Positions 52,495-63,123 of a DNA stretch of 64,000 bases are shown piece by piece. Source of the DNA: JAYUDN01 sp043739785 (lineage in GTDB: Bacteria > Patescibacteriota > Gracilibacteria > BD1-5 > UBA2023). Numbering within the stretch: position 1 is the stretch's first letter; each line of letters starts with the position of its first letter. The notes beneath the pieces were generated by a model. The model was not told the origin of the DNA. It did not search any database and saw nothing but the letters and a program-made list of their open reading frames with translations. The stretch is taken from positions 7,150 through 71,149 of the forward strand of contig JAYUDN010000028.1 in NCBI GenBank assembly GCA_043739785.1, written 5' to 3'. Both the position numbers and the translations under genes were made by a program.

Positions 52495-54036
52495 TTATCT
52501 CCCTCCGAAAATTGCTCCGAGTAGTCCTCGAGCGATCTGGGCTCCGACGGTTCCTCCCGTTCTCCCACCGATTGATTTCCCAAGGGTACGACCGAGTTCG
52601 GCTGCGAGTGTTGATCCGACATTTTTGGCGATTTTCCCACCGACTCCATTCATTAGTGATGGAGTATTGGCTTCGATCGATTGGGCAAGTTTCTCGGATA
52701 TTTTCTTCTCGAGTACCTCTCGAGCGCTCTCTGGATCGAGAGGGGTATGATATTTTTTTTCGATTTCTGAAAGGCTCGTGAGTGAAATGAGTTCTTCGTC
52801 GCTGAGGGATCCCATTCGAGACTCGGGAGGAGCGATCATCGTATCAACCAGTGGAGTTGGTATCCCCTTCTCGTCGAGGGCGGTGACGAATGCTTCGCCG
52901 ATTCCGAGGGTCGTGAGGTCGTTCGCGACATCATAGTATGGAGTCTCTGGGAAATTTTCACTCGCCCGTTTGATCGCTTCCCGGTCATGAGCTGTGAAGG
53001 CTCGGAGGGCGTGCTGGACCTTGAGTCCGAGCTGAGTAAGGATACTTGGGGGGATATCGATAGGATTCTGGGTACAGAAAAATATACCGACTCCCTTCGA
53101 TCGGATGAGCTTGATAATCATTTCTATCTCCTGAAGGAGTGAAGGAGATGCGTTCTCAAATATGAGATGTGCTTCGTCGATAAAGAGTACCAGTTTCGGC
53201 TTCTCGAGATCTCACACCTCAGGAAGAGTTGTATATATTTCTGTAAGAAGCGAGAGCATAAAGGTCGAAAAAAGCTTCGGCCTCGACATCATATCCATAA
53301 GTCGAATCACGTTGACATATCATTTCCCTGCTTCATCAGTTCGCATAAAATCATGGATATCGAATGATGGTTCCCCGAAAAAGATATCTGCTCCTTGAGA
53401 TTCGAGCTCGATGATTTTTCTCATAATGGTTCCGACCGTCGAAGTCGAGATCATCCCATACTCTTTTTCGATTTCATCTTTTCCTTCATTCGAGAGGTAT
53501 TGAAGCACTTTTTTGATATCGGCTAGATCTATCAGAAGGAGTCACTGATCATCTGCGTACTTGAATATCAGGGCCATGACACTCTGCTGAGTATCGTTGA
53601 GCTCGAGGAGTCTCGAAAAGAGAATCGGTCCGTATTCACTGACTGTCGCACGAAGCCTGACTCCCGGACTCATTGTCAGGCTGTAGAACTCGGTTGGAAA
53701 GCTTTTCCCAATCCACCCTGATACACTCATAAGAGTCAATCGTTCCTGGATTTTGTCATTCATTTCTCAGGAAAGTGCGAGTCCGGAAATATCTCCTTTG
53801 ATATCCATGACTATCGTCGGGATACCATTTTTCGAGAGGGATTCGATCATCTTTTGAAGGGTTTTGGTCTTTCCTGTACCCGTCGCTCCCGCCACGAGTC
53901 CATGACGATTCATCGTCGAGAGCGGCAGGTTGACCCAGGCTCCAGGGATGATATTTCATTTTTCCATACCGATTCCGAGAGGAAATGACAGCCCAGAGAA
54001 GCTATAGCGAGTCTTGATATCTTGAGAAAGAGACAT
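52495..54036 (-). CDS. HerA/DUF853-like P-loop ATPase
   Basis: 513 residues. Walker A GATGTGKTKTLQKMIESL, Walker B LVLFIDEAHLIFENA, and IFFCTQNPIDIPPSIL are the hallmarks of DUF853 (YjgR-type) HerA-like ATPases. The C-terminal tail has the Gly-rich GGKIAKNVGSTLAAELG and GGTVGAQIARGLLGAIFGG segments. Homologues are believed to translocate DNA or serve in chromosome or plasmid processing; the role is not settled. Four UGA glycines. It is preceded by an exported-protein gene and terminator. Confidence 0.87.
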
Positions 54037-54114
54037 AGAATTTAAGATTGGAAATAGAATGAGTAGAATTTTTTTTTGATTCGGAAAAAGTATATAGAAA
54101 ATCCGCTTTTTATA

Positions 54115-54146
54115 CAACAAAAAACCTTCATCTGAAGGTTTTTTGT
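54115..54146 (-). terminator. Intrinsic terminator of the exported-protein gene
   Basis: Stem AACCTTCA/TGAAGGTT with A7 and T6 flanks, 12 bases past the stop of the gene at 54158. Confidence 0.88.
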
Positions 54147-54157
54147 TTATACTTTGA

Positions 54158-54751
54158 TTATTGGGCCATATCAGACTGAGCTCCTCCAGCATCGGTCTCG
54201 AGAGAAGAGACATTACATGTTTTGGTATCAGTTTTGAAAGTATCCCAAGCGGATTTATGACTCGTTTGACGGGTCTTTCGAGCGTCCTCACTACTCGTCA
54301 TCCAAGCCTTCCAGGCATTTTCTATAGCCGTTCTTCGAGCCGTTTTGTCAGTGATCTGATAGGCGGTGTCGAGAGCTAGGGCACGAGTAGTATATGCTGT
54401 ACTCTGAGAAGAAGAAGCAGTATTCCATGCAGAAAGAAGAGCTGATTCTCTCTTCGCGACCGCGGTTCGAACGCAGACAAGTTGCTCGGCAGACATCCCA
54501 GAATTGGTCATACCAGTTCCTGATTTCATTTTCAGTCGTTTATCAGACATGCCATTTTCTCCCTGGTATTTCACCATCTGTTTTGGCTTGGAACTCGACA
54601 TCATTCATTGATCATTTCAGACTCTTACTTCTTTGATTCGGAAGGTGTTCATATCGTTGGTGGTTCCATCTTCAGTCGTATAGGCACTGACGTAAGCCAT
54701 GGAAATAGTGGAGAGCATGAGTATGCTCATATAGAGGGCAAAGCGTTTCAT
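54158..54751 (-). CDS. Exported hypothetical protein
   Basis: 197 residues. A signal peptide MKRFALYMSILMLSTISMAY-VSAY directs export. The mature part is Ala/Thr/Ser/Lys-rich with low-complexity helices (ARRTAIENAWKAWM, KTRQTSHKSAWDTF) and two Cys, in CVRTAV and TKTCNV, which could form a disulfide. UGA gives two glycines near the signal peptide. Function unknown; terminator directly behind it. Confidence 0.7.
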
Positions 54752-54944
54752 GGGAAAAAAAGGTTAAGAATTGAAGCACCGTCATTTTATAGAGTTCCCC
54801 TCATTTCGCAAGAGAGTACATTATAGACAAAGATATATTGTTTATTATTATAAAAGTATATCTTCACCAATTCTTGGAGTGGACCTATGATTCACAAAAT
54901 CAAACGAGCTATTATTCTTCACATGTTCCTCGCGGATTCATCAC

Positions 54945-56711
54945 CTAAAACCCACTCTGCAGTTCGAGCATTCGCTGGTAGATCCCTCACTGTTCTGAAA
55001 GTGTTTCATGCTTTCCTCGTTCGACGACTTGTCCCCCTTCTATGACGATGATATCATCCGCGTGTCTGACGGTCTGGAGTCGATGCGCGATGATGATGAC
55101 GGTTCGTCCTTCGAAGAGGGTATTAAGAGCTTCGGTAATAGCTTCTTCTGAGAAACTATCCAGAGCACTCGTCGGTTCATCCAAGAGTATTATCTCCGGA
55201 TTCTTGAGAAATATCTTCGCAATCGCGAGTCGTTGTTTCTGCCCTCAGGAGAGCCTGACTCCCCTCTCCCCTATCTCTGTATCGAGTCCATCTTTCATCT
55301 CGAAGACGAAATCACAGTGAGCGAGTTTGAGGGCTTGGATGAGTTTTTGCTCCGTAGTGACCTCGCCTTTATTCACTATCGATTTATCTTCTCAAGTAGT
55401 ACTCAAAGCGGAAACGAGGTTTTCTCTGATGGTGGCATCGAAGACACTGGGTTCCTGAGTGAGATATCCGATGTGAGGATAGTAGGTTTTCAGTGCTGTC
55501 TCGGAGAGTACATTTCCAAGAATAGAAATACTTCACGAATCTGGATGCAGGTATCCAGCAATGAGTTTGAGGAGAGTCGTCTTCCCTCCTCCACTCTCAC
55601 CGACGAGAGCGGTCTTCTTTCCTCGAGCAATCGTGAGAGAGAAGTCAGAGAAGACTCTGGTTTCATTGTAGCCGTAGGAGATAGCTTTGACATCAATATC
55701 TTTTTGTTTAGGCGAGAAAGAATATCCTTCATCATAACCTTTTATAGGAGTAAGTGCATCAAATGTATCCCACATTTTTTCTATATGTTGACCATCTCTT
55801 GTGAAACGCCGGAAGGTATCATATACTGTTCTGAGAGTGGTTTCAAGCATCCCGATAATGAGTATATACATTGAAAAAGTCCAGAAACTCTGCGTTCCAG
55901 TCAAAACCTCATTTCAAACGTAAATATATATAATCATTCGAAATGCGAATCCGATAATACGTACCAGAATATACATTCACCCCACTGAATTATCTATCGC
56001 ATAGTTTTGGACACGTATATCTTCAAGAGTTTTTTCTATTCTCATTTTTTCCGTTTTGAACTCATTATTTTGAAGATATTCCATTTTTGACATAAAAATA
56101 CGTGCAAGAATCCTCCCATATTCAGTCTCAATTTCCACTCTTCGCTTTCTGTAAGGAATCGTGTAATTCTTATCGATATAGTAAGTTATAAGAAGTATCA
56201 AAGTAACTACACTCAGAATCCCCACTCAATAGTATATATTAAACTGAGATACTCTCCATACACCATATGTGCTCGCGACAATGAGAGCAAGATCTGTGCT
56301 AAGAAATCCATGAATTGTCTCCATCCACATACGAGTTCCAGATTTATATACTTGGAGAAACCTTCCTGTTCCGATTTTATCTACGAGATTGGGTTCACCT
56401 CGAATAAATGCGGTCAAATATTTTTCTTTCGCGAAATTATCAATACTCACATATATATTCATCCAACCCCAATGAATAACATATATTTTAATGATAAAAT
56501 AAATTACGGATGTTATAGTGTATATTATCAATAAATAAACAAGATTTTCACTATTACTTGTATTGATTGAAAACCCTATTTTTTCAAAGAAATATAATGT
56601 GAGTGCAAGATACACCCCGTCAAAAAGTCACTCAAAAGTCGACTGTAGAAACACTTTCGGATCATTTTTTACCGGTTCAAAGAATCTCTTTGTCTTTTCG
56701 AAAAATGTCAT
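54945..56711 (-). CDS. ABC exporter, fused membrane and ATPase domains
   Basis: 588 residues. Residues 1-330 form about six membrane helices; 340-588 are the nucleotide-binding domain: Walker A VGESGGGKTTLLKLI, signature LSGGQKQRLAIAK (first Gly is UGA), Walker B IILLDEPTSALDS and the H-loop IIAHRLQT. Exporters of this MsbA/MdlB shape act as homodimers and export lipids, peptides or drugs. Only the minus frame is real; long plus frames in the region are shadows. It diverges from clpP. Confidence 0.92.
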
Positions 56712-56828
56712 AGTGCTACAAATAGGTAAATGTCACCATTCTAGGAAAAAGCGCGTGTTTTCAAAATCAAAATTCCTTTTGAATTTCATCAAGAAATACC
56801 TATACTAAGAGCACATAACCTCTACTCT

Positions 56829-57449
56829 ATGTCTAAAAAAACGCCAGTTAAAATCAAGAAATCAAAAATCATATCTGACTTCCTCGTTCCAACCGTCATC
56901 GATAAGGTCGGTGGGCAGGAACGAGCCTATGATATTTACTCACGGCTCCTCGAGGATCGTATTATTTTTCTCGGAGATGCGATCGACTCTGCAGTTGCCA
57001 ATACTGTGATCGCACAGTTCCTCTTCCTCGAGAAAGCAGATCCGAAGGCGCCGATTACCCTCTATGTGAACTCTCCAGGAGGACATGTCACCGCGTGACT
57101 TGCGATTTACGATACGATGCAACATATCAAACCCGATGTTATCACGGTCTGTGTCGGACTTGCGGCTTCGATGGGATCGATCATCCTCTGTGGCGGAGCG
57201 AAGGGGAAACGATACGCGCTCAAGCACTCTGAGATCATGATCCACCAACCCCTCGGTGGGATGGAAGGTCAGGCTACAGATATCAAGATCGCGGCTGATC
57301 ACATCATCAAAACCGGCGAAGTCCTCTACAAGATCCTCGCTTCCCACTCTGGGCAAGATATCGATAAGGTTCGTAAGGACTGTGATCGTGACAACTATAT
57401 GACGGCAGAAGAAGCACTGAAGTATGGACTCATCGATAAGGTATTATAG
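56829..57449 (+). CDS. clpP: ATP-dependent Clp protease proteolytic subunit
   Basis: 206 residues. Catalytic Ser114 in GLAASMGSIIL and His139 in IMIHQPLGG, plus YVNSPGGHVTAG and VRKDCDRDNYMTAEEALKYG. ClpP forms the proteolytic barrel served by ClpX or ClpA. One UGA Gly at about 57096. The next gene begins 21 bases later. Confidence 0.96.
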
Positions 57450-57470
57450 AAATAGTAAGTTTCCGAATTT

Positions 57471-58298
57471 ATGAAATATTTTTTTCTCGCTTTATCCATT
57501 TCTTTAATACCTTTTTTTGCTTACGCTGATATAGCCGGTCCAGTCCTTACCAAGATACAAGCATGTGAGGAAAAAGATGGAGCATCCATGAATCGATTGC
57601 AGATTATTGTGAACGAGAAAAAATCAGACACACTGTATTTTTATAAAAATGATTCGAGTTTATATTATATAGTGCCAATGTCTCCATATACCATCAAACA
57701 TGACTGATATAATATAACATATTCAGCTTCATTGTTTCTCTATCAGTATTATTGTAAAAGTAAAAAATCAAAACTTCTAAATGCACAGAATCTTAAGAAA
57801 CTACTTTTAAAAGATACAGTTTTTACTCCATCTACACCTTTTGACTCATCACTCGTTCGGGAATTCAATTATGGTCAAGTCAATCAAGTTACGAATTCTG
57901 AGATATTATTTGAAATAGGAATTACTCAAACAGGCATAAAATGAGCATATTCATTTGAACTCAAGACGAGAAAATTTCAGAATCAAATATTTATCGATTC
58001 TGATTGGAGTCTGAAGAATTATAAAAGTTATAATAAAATTTATAGTAATGAAGGTGATTGGAGTGGAGTTAATGTCTATTATAAAGGAAAGATCGTCCGA
58101 CATTTTGCAAGCTGTAATAGATGGTGAACCAAGTACCAAAGTGATATCGATGATTTTTGCGGAAGTACTATCCAGTTTATTTCTGTATCAAATGAATGAA
58201 TTGTACTGAGCCTTTTATATAGTTATCCCGGAGCTCCGTTGGATAATGGAAAGTATATGCTGAAGCCCGATGGTTCTATGAAAAAATTAACCCAATAA
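57471..58298 (+). CDS. Exported hypothetical protein
   Basis: 275 residues. A signal peptide MKYFFLALSISLIPFFAYA is cleaved after AYA. The mature part is Tyr/Lys/Ser-rich with no recognised domain and two distant Cys (CCKSK, CNRWG). UGA supplies Gly at four places. It lies between clpP and tyrS with very short gaps, so co-transcription is likely. Composition is more AT-rich than its neighbours. Confidence 0.6.
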
Positions 58299-58302
58299 TA
58301 TT

Positions 58303-59466
58303 ATGAAAAACCCCCAAATAGAATCACTTCTCAAAAAATGAGTTGCACGTATCATCGACGAAGCTCACCTTCGTGAGCGTCTCGAGCGATGAGATAAGCT
58401 CCGGATTAAGCTCGGTATTGATCCTTCTGGGACGACGATACACCTTGGCCATATGGTGCCGATTCTGAAGCTTCGCCAGTTTCAGGAACTCGGTCATGAG
58501 GTGACGATTATTATCGGAGACGCGACCGGCATGATAGGTGATGCGAGTGACAAAGACTCTGAACGCCCGATGCTAGAACGTGAACAGACTCGTGCGAATG
58601 GAAAAGCTTTTATTGAGAAATTTGCCCGAGTACTTGACCTCTCGAAGGTCACTATCGTCTACAATAGTGACTGGCTTGATAAGGTAAACTTTGCCTGAGT
58701 TGGTGAACTCGCCAAGAATTTCTCGGTCGCAGAGATGCTCGATCGTGATAATTTCTCGAAGCGGTATAAAGCAGGAGTTCGTATTTCCCTTCAGGAGTTC
58801 CTCTATCCTCTCATGCAGGGATATGATTCGGTAGCTCTCAAAACCGATGTCGAACTCGGGGGAACGGAGCAATATTTCAACCTCCTTGCTGGTCGTCGCC
58901 TCCAGGAAGCCTTCGGCCAGGAGAAGCAGGATATCATGATGTTCGACCTCCTCGTCGGATCTGATGGGAAGAAGATGTCGAAGACCAGTCCGAACTCAGT
59001 CGCGATCGACGAAGCTCCCCAGAGTATGTACCAGAAACTCATCTCGATCAAGGATGAACTGATCGTTTCCTACTTCGAACTCACTACGGATGCGTCCCTT
59101 GAGGAAGTAGAGGAATTCAAGAAACGACTCGAATCAGGTGAACACCCGAATGTCTTGAAGGAAGAACTTGCCCAACGAATTATCACGATGTATCATGGGA
59201 AACCGTATGATCCACTCGATATTGGGAATATCGAGCAGTTGAAAGTTGAAAGTTGAAAGTTGAAAGATGGAACCATCGGAATCGATGAACTACTCAAAGA
59301 AATCTGATTCTGTGCTACTTCTGGTGATGTACGAAATGCTCTTGCTGGGAATTCTGTCCGTGTAAATGGTGAAGTGATTACCGATCCGAAATTTCTTGTC
59401 TCGATTGCGTCAGAATGAACGCTCGTAGAAATGGGGAAAAAGAAAGCAAAAAGAGTATACTTATAA
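58303..59466 (+). CDS. tyrS: Tyrosyl-tRNA synthetase
   Basis: 387 residues. HLGHM is the HIGH motif, KMSKT the KMSKS motif, and ELGGTEQYFNLLAGR and PLMQGYDSVALKTDVE bind tyrosine. The C-terminal S4-like domain (DGTIGIDELLKEIG, GNSVRVNGEVITDPKFL) follows four TTGAAAG heptads at 59239-59266, read in frame as a short hydrophilic linker. It charges tRNA-Tyr. Four UGA glycines fall in the S4 part. The gene ends just before a GIY-YIG element. Confidence 0.95.
59239..59266. repeat. TTGAAAG x4 heptad repeat inside tyrS
   Basis: Four perfect 7-bp units between the catalytic and S4 domains. Because 7 is not a multiple of 3, gain or loss of a unit would shift the frame. The same heptad is found upstream of ileS at 23827-23860. 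Confidence 0.85.
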
Positions 59467-59473
59467 TTGACTC

Positions 59474-59502
59474 TGTCATTCCTGCGCATGCAGGAATCCA
59501 GT
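59474..59502. repeat. Left inverted repeat of GIY-YIG element
   Basis: TGTCATTCCTGCGCATGCAG... , itself nearly palindromic, and the inverted counterpart of 59813-59841. Confidence 0.8.
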
Positions 59503-59517
59503 TGCTCCTATATTTTC

Positions 59518-59808
59518 ATGAAGACTTACTTTGTCTACATATTAGCGAGCCATAGGAATGGCACTCTGTATATCGGCGTGACTAATAACTTGATTCGGAG
59601 AATTCTTGAACATAAGGAAAAATTGAACGAATGATTTACAAAAAAATATAATGTAAGCATCCTGGTATGGTATGAATCCTTTCAAAATATTTACGATGCG
59701 ATTGCTACAGAAAAGCGGATGAAAAAATGGAAACGTGAATATAAACTCAATGTTATAGAAGAGAAGAATCCAGATTGGAAAGATTTATTTGACGAAATAC
59801 TTCAATAA
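59518..59808 (+). CDS. GIY-YIG nuclease-like protein in a repeat-bounded element
   Basis: 96 residues. TYFVYILASHRNGTLYIGVT is the GIY-YIG motif, with Arg in NNLIRRILEHKE and a basic end RMKKWKREYKL. These UPF0213-type small nucleases often lie between inverted REP-like repeats, as here (59474-59502 and 59813-59841), forming a mobile-looking unit directly after tyrS. One UGA Gly. It may be a homing or repeat-associated nuclease; activity not shown. Confidence 0.9.
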
Positions 59809-59812
59809 GTGC

Positions 59813-59841
59813 CTAGATTCCTGCATACGCAGGAATGACAG
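59813..59841. repeat. Right inverted repeat of GIY-YIG element
   Basis: ...GATTCCTGCATACGCAGG-AATGACAG, inverted match to 59474-59502. The two bracket the nuclease gene exactly. Confidence 0.8.
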
Positions 59842-59865
59842 AAACCAAAAAAACCACCCTTTACC

Positions 59866-60258
59866 ATGAATGTAGAACTCCTCCAAAAAATCATCTCCCT
59901 CTCCGAAGCGCGCATTCCATTTCTTATTCAAACATGAGACGGGGACTTTTACCAGGGGAGTGAGACCTATATCGAAGGTCTTGAGGATGAACTACAAGAG
60001 ATGAAAGATGAGCTCTTGTCTTGAAATCGAGTATTGCTCGAAGATGAACTCGGGGATGTATTCTGGGACTATATATGCCTCCTCGAGAATCTCGAACTCG
60101 AAGGGAAAATCTCGAAAGCAAAAGTATTCGATCGTTGCTGGACGAAGTTTTCCGAACGACTCAATAGTGATGGCTCGAATAATGGAAAGTGGAGTGAGGT
60201 GAAGAAAATGCAGAAAGAAAGACTCCTGAGTGAGTATCAGATGTCGATCGTGAAGTAA
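59866..60258 (+). CDS. MazG-like nucleotide pyrophosphohydrolase
   Basis: 130 residues. Helices with the MazG/all-alpha-NTP-pyrophosphatase acidic pattern: EGLEDELQEMKDELL and LEDELGDVFWDYICLLE (ExxE and ExxD), then Lys/Arg-rich helix KVFDRCWTKFSERL. These enzymes hydrolyse NTPs or dNTPs to monophosphates. Two UGA glycines. Located after the GIY-YIG element, 22 bases before cutA. Confidence 0.8.
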
Positions 60259-60280
60259 TTATTTCTATCTATATAAGACT

Positions 60281-60604
60281 ATGCCCTTTCTCCTTGTCTA
60301 TGTCACACACCCCTCGAAACCTGAGGCGATCCGCATTACCCATGATCTACTCGAGAAGCGAATCATCGCTTGTGCGAACTATTTCCCCATCGAAAGTATG
60401 TACTGGTGGGAGGGATCTATTGCACATGACGCTGAAATCGTTACACTCTACAAGACTCGTTCGGAAAACTGGGAAATCCTCAAGACGACCATCGAGGCGA
60501 GCCACAAATATACAACCCCTTGTATTATCAAGGTAGCGACCGTCGAAGCCAATACTAGTTATGAAGCATGGATTCAGGATGAAACAAAACCTCCCCTATT
60601 GTAA
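60281..60604 (+). CDS. cutA: CutA1 divalent-cation tolerance protein
   Basis: 107 residues, the usual length. LVYVTHPSKPEAIRITHDLL, EKRIIACANYFPIESMYWWEG and TIEASHKYTTPCIIKV are the CutA pattern. It forms trimers and is linked to copper tolerance in E. coli, though its mechanism is unclear. No UGA codon. 113 bases of non-coding sequence follow. Confidence 0.95.
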   Translation: MPFLLVYVTHPSKPEAIRITHDLLEKRIIACANYFPIESMYWWEGSIAHDAEIVTLYKTRSENWEILKTTIEASHKYTTPCIIKVATVEANTSYEAWIQDETKPPLL

Positions 60605-60717
60605 TAGATCTCAAACCAATCTCAATATTCTTTTTACTTCCTCTTCCTTCCGCCTTACCAGTTTCCCAGCAAACCTGCCGTCAAACTTTTATCTTTTAGT
60701 TTCTATCTTTTATCCCT

Positions 60718-61122
60718 ATGATCGCACTCATTTCCTCCTATGTATCTGGTATCCTGACACTCCTTGTCCTCGATGGTATTATGATCTGGTTCGTCATCCT
60801 CCCCCTCTTTAAGCGCTATATCCCGACGTATCTTAATACCGATATGAACCTGGTTGCCGCGGTCCTCTTTTATCTCCTGTATGTAGCAGTCGCTCTCTAC
60901 CTCGTCGTCCTTCCGGGTATTCGTTCGGGATGTGATCTCTGTACCATCATGCGTAATGCGGCCCTCCTCGGATTCGGTGCCTACATGACCTATGAGCTCA
61001 CGAGCATGTCCGTGATCAAGGGATGGAACTGGGAAATGGTCCTCCTCGATACATCGTGGGGAACACTGCTCACCCTGATAGTGAGCGTCGTCATGTGGTA
61101 CGTCTATAAATTCTTCATCTAA
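60718..61122 (+). CDS. DUF2177 family membrane protein
   Basis: 134 residues with four membrane helices: SGILTLLVLDGIMIWF, LNLVAAVLFYLLYVAVAL-like, GFGAYMTYELTSMSVIKG and LLTLIVSVVMWYVY. This matches DUF2177, of unknown function. The TAA at 61120-61122 overlaps the ATG of the next gene (61122). Confidence 0.85.
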   Translation: MIALISSYVSGILTLLVLDGIMIWFVILPLFKRYIPTYLNTDMNLVAAVLFYLLYVAVALYLVVLPGIRSGCDLCTIMRNAALLGFGAYMTYELTSMSVIKGWNWEMVLLDTSWGTLLTLIVSVVMWYVYKFFI

Positions 61123-61712
61123 TGCGCATTTCTCTCCTTCTCATAACTGTACTTCTCTGTATCAGGCTCGATTCTCTTTCGAAAATCAATTTCGATGATT
61201 ATGCTTGGCAACAGTATTGTTACCAAAATTCTCCGTATACTACTTCGGTGGTTATTGCTGATACGATAGAATCGCTCCGTCCGATCTGAGCTTGTTCAAC
61301 TGATATTCGTTCCGGATGAGATTTTTATGCCAGCGTATATAAGGATATCTATACTCCGGTTATCGGTGAATACCTTGGATTCAAGCTTTCCTACAATCAA
61401 TGAGTTGCTTTTTCACTTCCTCTTCGTGGTCTGCTCCTCCAGTTTATAACATTTTTCTTGATTCTCTGACTCCTCGTCTACTATGGACGGATCGAGTATC
61501 CGAAAAATAGAAAGCTTCTTGACTTTGGCTATATGCTCGTGATCAGTGGTGCTCTATGTCATGGATATGAGCGCATCGTGAACGGATATGTGGTGGATTT
61601 CATTTCAGTAAAATACTTTGCCATTTTCAATTTTGCGGATATATTTATATCAGTTGGTTTTGGTCTTATAGTGCTCTCTTATTTCCTATATGAAAGAAAA
61701 AGAAATCGATAA
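61122..61712 (+). CDS. lspA: Signal peptidase II-like protein (LspA), atypical
   Basis: 196 residues. Segment GFKLSYNQGVAFSLPLRG matches the NTGAAFS region, and NGYVVDFISVKYFAIFNFAD has both catalytic Asp residues. The usual GGALGNLIDR is GALCHGYER here, so the conserved Asn and Asp of that motif are missing. The N-terminus is ~50 residues longer than normal, with a Cys-containing loop. Five UGA glycines hide the gene in standard code. LspA removes lipoprotein signal peptides. It overlaps the previous gene by one base and the next by 23. Confidence 0.8.
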
Positions 61713-62451
61713 CTCTACGCTCTCGACGGAAGAACTCCTGGGACCTCCGAAGGTTCCATTTCTTTCTGTTGTGATGATGACCATCTGAGCCACGATCGCA
61801 GGTTTTATGAGTGGAGCATTGATCTTTATCCTCATATATCTCTTTCTTGGGCGGTTCTCCCTCGACTCTGGCGCGTCACCGATCCTCCTCTCGATGATTA
61901 CCTTTTTCTCACTTTCGATCGGGAGCATGGTCGTCTACTTTATCGCGTCGCTGGTTATCCCGGATATGTATACCCGTTCAAAAACCGCGATGTCTCAACT
62001 CATCATTTTCTCGATCATACTCTATATCCTCTTCGCTCCGATATACCTCCTCGTGAGCAATACGACAACCCATCTGAGTATTCTCTCGGTTTTCTCAGCG
62101 CATGTGATGTTCGGGACCTTCGGTCTCTATGTCGTGATGAATCTCGTTTCCCAGTACCGATATGTCCTCCTCTCGATCTATGGAAGCCTCATAGCGTTCC
62201 TTCTCACGGGGATTATCTGGGTTCTCTTCATCCTCCCGATGGACGCTTCTTCGCAGGCTCTCCTTATCCTCATCGGACTCGTGATGCTCTCCTTTATCGG
62301 GACGACTTTCATTATCTACTCCCTGCTCTGGATCTATGGTCTCATCTATAAGAGTACTGGCGTCGACCCTATTGGAAATATTTTTGCTCAGATCGAACAG
62401 GAAGAAAAAGATGTCGAAGGACTCGCCACCGATATTTTGACGAAGTTTTAA
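61690..62451 (+). CDS. Polytopic membrane protein, unknown
   Basis: 253 residues. A polar lead MKEKEIDNSTLSTEELL precedes about seven hydrophobic segments from residue 28 to 225, and a charged tail EQEEKDVEGLATDILTKF closes it. One UGA Gly. It overlaps the lspA-like gene by 23 bases, so they are probably translated together. I do not recognise a family. Confidence 0.75.
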
Positions 62452-62477
62452 TTTTTCTCCATCGCACCCAATTCCCT

Positions 62478-63020
62478 ATGCACGAACTCGTCCGAAAAAC
62501 CCTGGAAGTCTACCTTCGGGAAAAACGTATTATTGTCCTTTCTGAAATACCAGCTTCTGTGAGTCAGTATTCGAAGACGAAGGATGCCGTTTTTGTGACA
62601 CTTTACTTTCAGGGCTCAGTGATCGCTTCGAGTGGACGTATTCAGTGCCGAAAGGATACGACGGTTTTCGAATGTATCGACAATACCCTCCTCTGTTTGA
62701 AAGATCCACGTTTCACGACGGCACTTCAGACGCCTGAGCAACTTGGAGAAATACATATCCGAGTCGACATCCTCTCGACGGCCAATCGCCGAATCCTTCA
62801 GAAAAAAGAAGACCTCGATATCAAAAACGAGGGACTGATTTTCCTCTCTCAGAATCACTCGAAGATGAGTGTCCTTCTCCCTGGTATGTGGAATATCGCC
62901 TCTACTCCAGAAGAGTGCTTCCAGATCGTGGCGAAAAAAGCCCAACTCGAAGCCGATTCTCTGATAAATAGTGACTATGTACTCTACGCGATAAAAACGG
63001 AGAGAATGAGCGATTTCTAA
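62478..63020 (+). CDS. AMMECR1-like protein
   Basis: 180 residues. The central part AVFVTLYFQGSVIASSGRIQ, FECIDNTLLCLKDPRF and LGEIHIRVDILS follows AMMECR1, but the family hallmark RGCIG is ASSGR here. Function of AMMECR1 is unknown. No UGA codon. It follows the membrane protein by 26 bases and is convergent with nth. Confidence 0.7.
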   Translation: MHELVRKTLEVYLREKRIIVLSEIPASVSQYSKTKDAVFVTLYFQGSVIASSGRIQCRKDTTVFECIDNTLLCLKDPRFTTALQTPEQLGEIHIRVDILSTANRRILQKKEDLDIKNEGLIFLSQNHSKMSVLLPGMWNIASTPEECFQIVAKKAQLEADSLINSDYVLYAIKTERMSDF

Positions 63021-63096
63021 AAAATATGTTTTATACTGAATAACGCCTTTCGAAAATTGGTAGGATTTTTTTCGTATCGTCAGATCCCCTTTCTAC

Positions 63097-63123
63097 CTTA
63101 CTGGCATACCAGCCAACCAGCAG
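63097..63123. repeat. CTGGTTGG-type repeat at the nth 3' end
   Basis: Reads TACTGGCATACCAGCCAACC..., an inverted match to the cluster at 63783-63857, adjoining the nth stop codon. The pair brackets nth. Confidence 0.55.

Noticed and set aside
55233..55874. A 213-codon plus-strand frame
   Set aside because: Antisense to the ABC ATPase domain, where Walker A and LSGGQ are seen on the minus strand.
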